Shown here: positions 1-5,654 of the stretch, in pieces
Numbering within the stretch: the stretch's first letter is position 1
Layout of the letters: every line of letters starts with the position of its first letter
Assembly (NCBI GenBank): GCA_028701815.1
Contig: JAQVPY010000116.1
Location: 1-7,116 of the forward strand
Reading direction: 5' to 3'
DNA: 7,116 nucleotides
From: Bacteroidales bacterium
Lineage (GTDB): Bacteria; Bacteroidota; Bacteroidia; Bacteroidales; BM520
The notes under the pieces: generated by a model
Told to the model about the DNA's origin: nothing
Seen by the model: the letters and a program-made list of their open reading frames with translations, nothing else
Database searches by the model: none
Position numbers and translations under genes: made by a program

Positions 1-266
1 ACCGTTCCCATGTCGTCGACAATGAAATCTTGTCTTACCTTCCAGTCAGCTCCGTTGTCCTTGGCAAACGGAAACGTTCCATTCCATGCAAGATGAAAAA
101 GATTTTCCAGATTTTCTGCTCGGTAATAGGGGCGGACAGCAATGTTTTCGTCAGTCTTCCATACGAGTTTTTTATCGTAATCGGCACCTTTTAAATCATT
201 TTTAATAGCCTCTTCCCACTCTTCTGTTGAAACGGGCGGGAATAGTGTAAAGAGTTTCTCTTCCAT
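1..266 (-). CDS. mutA: Methylmalonyl-CoA mutase small (beta) subunit, N-terminal part
   Basis: Partial gene running off the left edge; 88 N-terminal codons are visible from the ATG at 266. The protein begins MEEKLFTLFPPVSTEEWEEA and continues with KNDLKGADYDKKLVWKT and VRPYYRAENL. This is the characteristic start of the small subunit of heterodimeric adenosylcobalamin-dependent methylmalonyl-CoA mutase as I know it from Bacteroidota. With the large subunit MutB, the cytoplasmic enzyme interconverts succinyl-CoA and (R)-methylmalonyl-CoA, a step of the succinate-to-propionate route. The small subunit is non-catalytic and does not carry the working cobalamin site. mutB normally follows mutA and would lie outside the window. 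A -7 promoter element sits about 40 bp upstream and the leader is A/T-rich without a Shine-Dalgarno. The family call rests on remembered sequence similarity in the first 88 residues; the rest of the gene is unseen. Confidence 0.88.
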   Translation of the reverse strand, partial: MEEKLFTLFPPVSTEEWEEAIKNDLKGADYDKKLVWKTDENIAVRPYYRAENLENLFHLAWNGTFPFAKDNGADWKVRQDFIVDDMGT

Positions 267-304
267 TATAAAATTTTATCGGTAGTTATTTTCTTAATTT
301 TCGG

Positions 305-312
305 CAAAGGTA
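305..312 (-). promoter_or_regulatory. Bacteroidota-type -7 element for mutA
   Basis: Reading the minus strand, the sequence is TACCTTTG followed by C, a perfect match to the Bacteroidota sigma-ABfr -7 consensus TAnnTTTG. Transcription would begin near 298-301, giving a leader of roughly 33-35 nt before the mutA ATG at 266. I see no convincing TTTG-type -33 element; the upstream DNA is simply A/T-rich. It stands back to back with the plus-strand element at 339-346. Confidence 0.75.
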
Positions 313-338
313 AGAATTTTTAAATTAAAAAAATGATA

Positions 339-346
339 TACCTTTG
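339..346 (+). promoter_or_regulatory. Bacteroidota-type -7 element for the lipoprotein-sulfatase pair
   Basis: TACCTTTG followed by C, a perfect TAnnTTTG match. The predicted start of transcription is around 350-353, leaving a leader of about 11-14 nt, A-rich and without a Shine-Dalgarno, before the ATG at 364. No clear -33 TTTG is visible; the DNA 20 bp upstream is a run of A and T. It probably drives both the lipoprotein gene and the overlapping sulfatase gene. Confidence 0.78.
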
Positions 347-363
347 CAGAAAAAATATAAAAC

Positions 364-765
364 ATGAAGAAGATTTTAAAATCGGCATCAATCTTAGCTT
401 TGATTGTGCTGCTTTTCAGCTCCTGTGCTAAAACAGAAGAGGAAAAAATAACGGACTCTATTACTAAATTCACGGTTGCTTTTTACAAGGCCGACGCAGA
501 TAAAGCGGTTAAATATTGTACTGAGGGGTCGGCAGACGGAATAGTGTTCGTGATGTCTTTTATAGACGAAAACGTTAAAAAAGAGATGAAACAGACTAAA
601 CCTCAAGTTGAGGTTACTGAAATAATTATCTCCGAAGAAGGTCTGACTGCCGAATCATCATGTGTTTTAAAAGATATATACGATCCTTTGGAAAACACTT
701 TGAAAGAAGAGACTACGAAGCATTTCTCCTTATCGAAAGAAGGAAATAAATGGTTGGTAAACTAA
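364..765 (+). CDS. Small lipoprotein, DUF4878-like
   Basis: A 133-residue exported lipoprotein of unknown function. It has a classical type II signal peptide: positive MKK start, hydrophobic residues 8-18, and lipobox LFSSC with the lipidated cysteine at residue 21. The next residues are AKTEEEK; an acidic run after a lysine just behind the cysteine resembles the Bacteroidota lipoprotein export signal that sends lipoproteins to the cell surface, although the match is loose. The mature part (about 112 residues) starts with a helix carrying a pattern like xxFYKADADKAVKYC and ends in strands finishing GNKWLVN. This layout resembles DUF4878/NTF2-like lipoproteins common in Bacteroides, a family with no established activity. 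Its last 16 nt overlap the start of the sulfatase gene, so the two are probably co-transcribed and perhaps translationally coupled. The lipoprotein call is firm; the family call is tentative. Confidence 0.85.
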   Translation: MKKILKSASILALIVLLFSSCAKTEEEKITDSITKFTVAFYKADADKAVKYCTEGSADGIVFVMSFIDENVKKEMKQTKPQVEVTEIIISEEGLTAESSCVLKDIYDPLENTLKEETTKHFSLSKEGNKWLVN

Positions 766-2267
766 AATACTGTCTGGTTTTTCCCGTTTCTGCGTTAACA
801 CTTGTGTCTTGCAAGTGTGATGCAGATAAATTGCAGGGGACAAAACCGAATATCATCTTTATTTTAGCTGACGATTTAGGCTATGGCGATCTATCTTGCT
901 ATGGTCAGACGAGGATAGAAACACCCAATATAGATAAGCTTGCCGCAGAGGGCATTCTTTTTACAAATCATTATTGCGGCTCGCCGGTTAGTGCGCCGTC
1001 GCGATGTGTTTTACTGACGGGACTTAATACAGGACATTCCGTTATCAGAGGGAATGATGAGATGCGCGAAAGAGGTCCCGTTTGGAGTCATGAGGCAATG
1101 CTCAGAGATTCTACTCTTGAGGGACAGCGTCCGATGCCCGACAGTACGGTAACCATAGCTAAATTGATGAAAGAAGCAGGTTATGTTACTGCCTGTATCG
1201 GTAAATGGGGCTTGGGATATCCCGGCTCCGGATCAACACCCAACAAGATGGGGTTCGACTATTTTTACGGATATAACTGTCAGCGTCAGGCTCATACGTA
1301 TTTCCCGCCCTTTTTATATGAAAATGAACATCGCGTTTATCTGAATAACGAGTTTTTGCCACCTCATACAGGCCTTGAAAAAGGAGCCGATATTTACGAT
1401 AAGAAAAATTATGCGAAATTTTGGCAAAAAGAGTATTCTCCGGATCTAATGTATGAAAAAATAAATGCTTTTATTGACGATAATAAGCAGAACCCTTTCT
1501 TTTTGATGTGGACTACGACTATCCCGCATGTTCCTTTACAGGCACCTGAGAAATGGGTAAATAATTATGTGGATAAATTCGGTGAAGAACCTCCATATCC
1601 CGGAAATAACGGATACTTCCCATGTTTCTATCCACATGCGACGTATGCTGCAATGATCAGTTATTTGGATGATCAGATAGGAACCCTTGTCGCCAAATTG
1701 GAAAAAGAAGGGCTGATGCGAAATACTATAATTGTGTTTACGAGTGATAACGGGCCTACTTTTGAAACCGGCGGCGCCGACTCTCCATGGTTCGATAGCG
1801 CAAAACCCTTTAAAAGCGAAAACGGATGGGATAAAGCCTCGTTAAGAGAAGGTGGTATAAGAGTTCCGCTGATTATTCGCTGGGACGACGTTGTGGCAAA
1901 AGGAGTGAAAACAGATTTTATCTGTGCCTCTTGGGATTTTATGAAAACCTTCTGCGAACTCGCCGGAGTACAATATGACAACACCGATGGAATAAGTCTT
2001 TTACCCGTTATGGCTCAGTCAGATAACAGCTGCTGTAAGGAGAAAATACAGGGTCACGACTTTCTCTATTGGGAATTTCCTGAAAGAGGAGGCAGTCGCG
2101 CCATGAGACAAAACGAGTGGAAATTATATATAGACAGTCTGGACTTTGGTAAAACCCGATATCAATTATATAATTTGCAGGACGATGACCGCGAACAACA
2201 TGATGTCGCCGCAGAGTATCCTGAGATTGTTGCTGAAATGGAGACTGAGATTAAAGCCTTATTTTAG
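750..2267 (+). CDS. Sulfatase lipoprotein, serine-type (S1 family)
   Basis: Complete 505-residue formylglycine-dependent sulfatase that would hydrolyse sulfate esters, probably on a glycan, outside the cytoplasm. The signal peptide has lipobox TLVSC with Cys21. The sulfatase fold starts at about residue 33 (PNIIFILADDLGYGD; metal ligands Asp41 and Asp42). The nucleophile motif is SAPSR, residues 81-85, so Ser81 instead of cysteine would be converted to formylglycine; in anaerobes this is done by the radical-SAM enzyme anSME, not encoded here. Other active-site residues are Lys152, His260 in PHVPL, Asp333-Asn334 in TSDNGP and probably Lys362 in KASLREGGIRVP. The usual GKWHLG motif reads GKWGLG (151-156). 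The C-terminal subdomain (about 435-505) includes FLYWEFPE and WKLY. The ATG at 750 is supported because it gives an intact signal peptide. No SusC/SusD or glycoside hydrolase genes are nearby, so the substrate cannot be inferred; GKWGLG-type sequences may point to a specific S1 subfamily. Confidence 0.93.
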   Translation: MVGKLKYCLVFPVSALTLVSCKCDADKLQGTKPNIIFILADDLGYGDLSCYGQTRIETPNIDKLAAEGILFTNHYCGSPVSAPSRCVLLTGLNTGHSVIRGNDEMRERGPVWSHEAMLRDSTLEGQRPMPDSTVTIAKLMKEAGYVTACIGKWGLGYPGSGSTPNKMGFDYFYGYNCQRQAHTYFPPFLYENEHRVYLNNEFLPPHTGLEKGADIYDKKNYAKFWQKEYSPDLMYEKINAFIDDNKQNPFFLMWTTTIPHVPLQAPEKWVNNYVDKFGEEPPYPGNNGYFPCFYPHATYAAMISYLDDQIGTLVAKLEKEGLMRNTIIVFTSDNGPTFETGGADSPWFDSAKPFKSENGWDKASLREGGIRVPLIIRWDDVVAKGVKTDFICASWDFMKTFCELAGVQYDNTDGISLLPVMAQSDNSCCKEKIQGHDFLYWEFPERGGSRAMRQNEWKLYIDSLDFGKTRYQLYNLQDDDREQHDVAAEYPEIVAEMETEIKALF

Positions 2268-3768
2268 CGTTGATGATGTCTGATAGCTCACTGATATTTA
2301 TTCTTTCCTGAGCCATGGTGTCACGCTCGCGTATGGTAACCGTGTCGTCTTCCAAGGTCTGATAGTCTACAGTAATACAGAAAGGGGTTCCGATTGCATC
2401 CTGGCGACGATAACGTTTGCCGATAGCATCCTTTTCGTCGTATTGGCACATATAGTCCATCTTCAACATATCCATTACCTTACGCGCTTTTTCCGGTAGC
2501 CCGTCTTTTTTTGTTAAAGGAAGAATGGCTGCTTTGATAGGCGACAAAGCTGGGGGGAGACTTAAAACGACTCTTTCCGAACCGTCTTCGAGGGTCTCTT
2601 CTTTATAAGAGTTGGAGATGACGGAAAGGAACATCCTGTCTAATCCGATGGAAGTCTCAATAACGTACGGCGTATAGCTTTCATTGAGCTCATAATCATA
2701 ATATTGCAGCTTTTTCCCTGAGAACTTCTGGTGAGCACTCAAATCGAAATCGGTGCGTGAATGTATGCCCTCAATTTCTTTAAATCCAAACGGGAATTTA
2801 AATTCTATATCTGTGGCGGCGTTAGCATAGTGAGCTAATTTTTCGTGGTCGTGAAATCTATAATTTTCTTTCCCCATTCCTAATGCGAGGTGCCAATTCA
2901 GACGGGTTTCCTTCCAATGCTTAAACCATTCAAGCTCTGTTCCGGGGCGGACGAAGAATTGCATTTCCATCTGTTCGAATTCTCTCATACGGAAAATAAA
3001 CTGACGGGCAATAATTTCATTACGGAAGGCTTTGCCTATTTGGGCAATACCGAAAGGAACCTTCATCCTGCCAGACTTTTGTACATTAAGGAAATTGATA
3101 AAGATACCCTGGGCCGTTTCCGGTCTTAAATATATCGTCGACGAATCTTCATTAACGGAGCCGACCTGCGTCGAGAACATCAGGTTAAATTGTCTGACGT
3201 CAGTCCAGTTACGGGAGCCGGAGATTGGACAAACAATGCCAAGGTCGACAATAAGTTGCTTGATTGCCGGCAGGTCGTTTGCCTCAAGTGCCGTATTCAT
3301 CCTGTGCTTTATCTCGTCGATTTCATTCTGATGTTTAATCACACGTTCATTCGTCGTTACAAACTGTGACTCGTCAAAAGCATCACCGAAGCGGGTTCTC
3401 GCTTTTTCGACCTCTTTTGCTATCTTTTCTTCAATTTTAGCAATGTGGTCTTCGATGAGAACGTCGGCACGATATCTCTTTTTGGAGTCTTTGTTATCGA
3501 TGAGCGGGTCGTTAAAAGCATCAACGTGTCCGGAGGCTTTCCATACGGTAGGATGCATAAAAATGGCGGAGTCGAGACCGACAATATTTTCATTGTATTG
3601 GACCATGGATTTCCACCAGTATTGTTTAATATTATTTTTCAATTCAACGCCCATTTGGCCGTAATCATATACAGCGCTCAGGCCATCGTATATTTCGCTT
3701 GAAGGAAATATAAACCCATATTCTTTACAATGGGAAACGATGTTTTTAAAAAGATCTTCTTGTTTCAT
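2251..3768 (-). CDS. glyS: Glycyl-tRNA synthetase, dimeric (alpha2) type
   Basis: Complete 505-residue class II aminoacyl-tRNA synthetase (EC 6.1.1.14) that attaches glycine to tRNA-Gly in the cytoplasm using ATP. The N-terminus has the family pattern EYGFIFPSSEIYDGLSAVYD (residues 16-35) and the HVDAF block (81-85). A charged insertion follows at about 105-180. The catalytic core contains RPETAQGIF (215-223), motif 2 starting at FRNE (248-251) with REFEQME (262-268), and motif 3 around GLDR (375-378). The anticodon-binding domain spans about 405-500 and includes YRRQDAIGTPF (453-463). It is the single-chain homodimeric form, not the two-subunit GlyQ/GlyS enzyme of E. coli, and its length is normal for Bacteroidota. 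The ATG at 3768 matches the usual N-terminus and lies only a few bases after a -7 element. The stop codon lies inside the 3' end of the convergent sulfatase gene. Some annotations call this type glyQS. Confidence 0.97.
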   Translation of the reverse strand: MKQEDLFKNIVSHCKEYGFIFPSSEIYDGLSAVYDYGQMGVELKNNIKQYWWKSMVQYNENIVGLDSAIFMHPTVWKASGHVDAFNDPLIDNKDSKKRYRADVLIEDHIAKIEEKIAKEVEKARTRFGDAFDESQFVTTNERVIKHQNEIDEIKHRMNTALEANDLPAIKQLIVDLGIVCPISGSRNWTDVRQFNLMFSTQVGSVNEDSSTIYLRPETAQGIFINFLNVQKSGRMKVPFGIAQIGKAFRNEIIARQFIFRMREFEQMEMQFFVRPGTELEWFKHWKETRLNWHLALGMGKENYRFHDHEKLAHYANAATDIEFKFPFGFKEIEGIHSRTDFDLSAHQKFSGKKLQYYDYELNESYTPYVIETSIGLDRMFLSVISNSYKEETLEDGSERVVLSLPPALSPIKAAILPLTKKDGLPEKARKVMDMLKMDYMCQYDEKDAIGKRYRRQDAIGTPFCITVDYQTLEDDTVTIRERDTMAQERINISELSDIINAKIRL

Positions 3769-3776
3769 AGTGACTG

Positions 3777-3784
3777 CAAAGGTA
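3777..3784 (-). promoter_or_regulatory. Bacteroidota-type -7 element for glyS
   Basis: Minus-strand TACCTTTG followed by CAG, a perfect TAnnTTTG match. Transcription should begin near 3770-3773, so the leader before the ATG at 3768 would be only about 2-5 nt: the glyS mRNA is predicted to be leaderless or nearly so. Upstream DNA is nearly pure A/T and shared with the divergent mrdA promoter; I see no T-box or other leader structure, and there is no room for one. Confidence 0.72.
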
Positions 3785-3794
3785 GTTATTTTTA

Positions 3795-3815
3795 TTAATA
3801 ATTAATAATTAAAAA
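3795..3815. repeat. Short A/T tandem repeat between divergent promoters
   Basis: Three adjacent 7-bp units, TTAATAA (3795-3801), TTAATAA (3802-3808) and the variant TTAAAAA (3809-3815), fill the space between the glyS and mrdA -7 elements. A 10-bp perfect palindrome TTATTAATAA overlaps at 3792-3801. It may serve as the -33 or UP-like region for both promoters or as a protein-binding site, but A/T-rich spacers commonly look like this by chance. Confidence 0.45.
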
Positions 3816-3818
3816 GAT

Positions 3819-3826
3819 TATCTTTG
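3819..3826 (+). promoter_or_regulatory. Bacteroidota-type -7 element for mrdA-rodA
   Basis: TATCTTTG followed by CA fits TAnnTTTG. Transcription would begin near 3830-3833, about 9-12 nt before the mrdA ATG at 3842. The in-frame TTG at 3824 is part of this element and would lie upstream of the predicted transcript start, so it cannot be the start codon if this promoter is real. Confidence 0.72.
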
Positions 3827-3841
3827 CATAGTAAAGTTGTT

Positions 3842-5653
3842 ATGAGAAAAGACATAAACGAAAATCGGAAATATTTGATTATCGGATTTATATCCATAAT
3901 ATTTCTTGTTATCCTCATAAAATTGTTTGCCATCCAGGTTATTAATAAATCATATAAAACCGATGCGGCGAACAACTCTATAAAGGAAAAAGTGATTTAT
4001 CCCGGTAGAGGATTGTTTTATGACAGGAATAATAATCTCGTAGTATGTAATGAAGCCGTCTATGATTTGCTGGTTACACCCAACATGATTTCCAAAAAAT
4101 TTGACACGACAGGGTTTTGCAAACTGGTGGGTGTCGAGAAGGATGTTTTTATAGAAAAGCTTCAAAAATGCAAGAAGTATTCCAGATATAAATCTTCTGT
4201 TTTATTCTCGCAAATTTCCAAGGAAGATATGGGAGCCATAGAAGAGGCGTTGTATAAGTATGACGGCATCGAGGTTCAGCCGAGGACAGTCAGGAAGTAC
4301 CCGTATTCAGTCGGGGCGCACATGCTTGGAGATGTCGGGGAGGTAAGCGACAGGTTTTTGAAGAGTCATCCGGAATACAAAATGGGGGATTATACCGGCT
4401 TGAGCGGATTGGAAAAGACATACGAGTCGTATTTGAAAGGAGAAAAGGGCTCCAAATATATTTTGGTTGATGTTCATAATGTTGAGAAAGGTCATTATGA
4501 AAGCGGGCAGCAGGATGTTGCGGCGCAGCAGGGCTTCGATTTAATCCTTGAGATGGATATCAACCTGCAGGTGTATGGAGAACTGCTGATGCAGGGAAAG
4601 AAGGGCAGTGTTGTAGCCATAGATCCCAAAACCGGTGGCATCCTCGCAATGGTTTCAGCCCCTTCCTATGATCCGAATTTGCTTGTCGGGCGCGAGAGGT
4701 CGAAGAATTATTATTTGTTGGCGCATGACTCCGTCAATGTCCCTCTACTTAATCGTGCCATCATGGGAGAATATCCCCCCGGGTCTTCGTTCAAGATATT
4801 CAACGGTCTTTACGGATTACAGGTGGGGACGATTACTCCAAATACAAAATATTATTGTGCCGGTCCGGAAGCCAAGCCCATCAAATGTACTCACCATCAC
4901 GAATCTCCTCTGGCTGTGGTGTCTGCAATCCGGGAGTCTTGTAACCCGTTTTTCAGAAGCACATTCGAAAATACCATTAATTCTTTCTCTTCGCCCTCCG
5001 TGGGATTGGACGACTGGGCTCAGACGGCAAAGTCGTTCGGCTTTGGCACCTCCTTCAATTCCGATATCTCCAATGCAAAAAACGGTCTTATTCCGGATTC
5101 AAAATATTATGATAACATTTATAAGAACAAACAATGGAAATCGAGTACCATACGTTCTCTTTCTATCGGTCAGGGAGAGATACTTGTAACACCGTTGCAG
5201 CTTGCCAATTTTGCCGCCGCCGTTGCCAATGAAGGTTATTATATAGACCCCCACTTTGTAAGATATATCATCACTCCCGAAGACACTATAGCTCCTTATC
5301 AGAACAGTATTCATCAGACGAAGGTTGATAAAAAGTATTTTAAATATATAAAAGAAGGAATGCATGAAGTTACCCTTTCCGGTACAGCAAGGATATATGG
5401 ACAGATTGAGGGCATAGATATATGTGGAAAGACAGGAACAGTGCAAAATGCCGGCAGAAACCATGCTATTTTTATTGCGTTTGCGCCTATGGAGGATCCC
5501 GAGATAGCAATAGCGGTAGTGGTTGAAAACTCCGGATATGGTAGCGTCTATGCCGTCCCCGTTGCCTCCTTGATGATAGAATATTATCTTAAGGGAGAAG
5601 TGACAAGGACAAGGGTGGAAAAGATGGTTTTAGAAACAAAATTGATTCAATAA
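3842..5653 (+). CDS. mrdA: Penicillin-binding protein 2, elongasome transpeptidase
   Basis: Complete 603-residue class B penicillin-binding protein that crosslinks peptidoglycan peptides (D,D-transpeptidase) during lateral wall growth, working with RodA. An N-terminal signal anchor spans about residues 12-34, placing the rest in the periplasm. The pedestal/dimerisation region begins with RGLFYDRNN (56-64). The transpeptidase domain has Ser315-x-x-Lys318 (in PPGSSFK; Ser315 is the acylated nucleophile and the beta-lactam target), Ser366-Cys-Asn368, and Lys530-Thr-Gly532 followed by Thr. All three catalytic motifs are intact. Between SxxK and SxN lies a Cys/His-rich stretch (Cys339, Cys349, His351-353, with Cys367 in SxN). 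The ATG at 3842 was chosen because an upstream in-frame TTG falls within the promoter. rodA begins one base after the stop codon, indicating an operon. PBP2 rather than the divisome FtsI is supported by the adjacent rodA. Confidence 0.95.
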   Translation: MRKDINENRKYLIIGFISIIFLVILIKLFAIQVINKSYKTDAANNSIKEKVIYPGRGLFYDRNNNLVVCNEAVYDLLVTPNMISKKFDTTGFCKLVGVEKDVFIEKLQKCKKYSRYKSSVLFSQISKEDMGAIEEALYKYDGIEVQPRTVRKYPYSVGAHMLGDVGEVSDRFLKSHPEYKMGDYTGLSGLEKTYESYLKGEKGSKYILVDVHNVEKGHYESGQQDVAAQQGFDLILEMDINLQVYGELLMQGKKGSVVAIDPKTGGILAMVSAPSYDPNLLVGRERSKNYYLLAHDSVNVPLLNRAIMGEYPPGSSFKIFNGLYGLQVGTITPNTKYYCAGPEAKPIKCTHHHESPLAVVSAIRESCNPFFRSTFENTINSFSSPSVGLDDWAQTAKSFGFGTSFNSDISNAKNGLIPDSKYYDNIYKNKQWKSSTIRSLSIGQGEILVTPLQLANFAAAVANEGYYIDPHFVRYIITPEDTIAPYQNSIHQTKVDKKYFKYIKEGMHEVTLSGTARIYGQIEGIDICGKTGTVQNAGRNHAIFIAFAPMEDPEIAIAVVVENSGYGSVYAVPVASLMIEYYLKGEVTRTRVEKMVLETKLIQ

Positions 5654-5654
5654 A

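Noticed and set aside
1673..1984. 103-codon minus-strand frame opposite the sulfatase
   Set aside because: Antisense to the conserved TSDNGP and EGGIRVP region of the sulfatase; openness follows from codon bias there.
2221..2252. 8-bp direct repeat CTGAGATT at the sulfatase 3' end
   Set aside because: It encodes ordinary Glu/Ile codons in a helical C-terminus; short and without other structure, likely chance.
2890..3331. Two overlapping plus-strand frames opposite glyS
   Set aside because: Both are antisense to conserved synthetase motifs and lack a promoter or family resemblance.
3824..3841. Six extra N-terminal residues for PBP2 from a TTG start
   Set aside because: The TTG lies inside the predicted -7 element and upstream of the likely transcript start; the ATG at 3842 is the better start.
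4635..5189. Open frame of 184 codons inside mrdA, plus strand, other frame
   Set aside because: Lies wholly within the well-supported PBP2 transpeptidase domain; it shows no recognisable domain or own promoter, so it is a frame shadow.
5099..5464. 121-codon minus-strand frame opposite mrdA
   Set aside because: Opposite the conserved KTG region of PBP2, with no promoter or recognisable motif; treated as a chance open frame.
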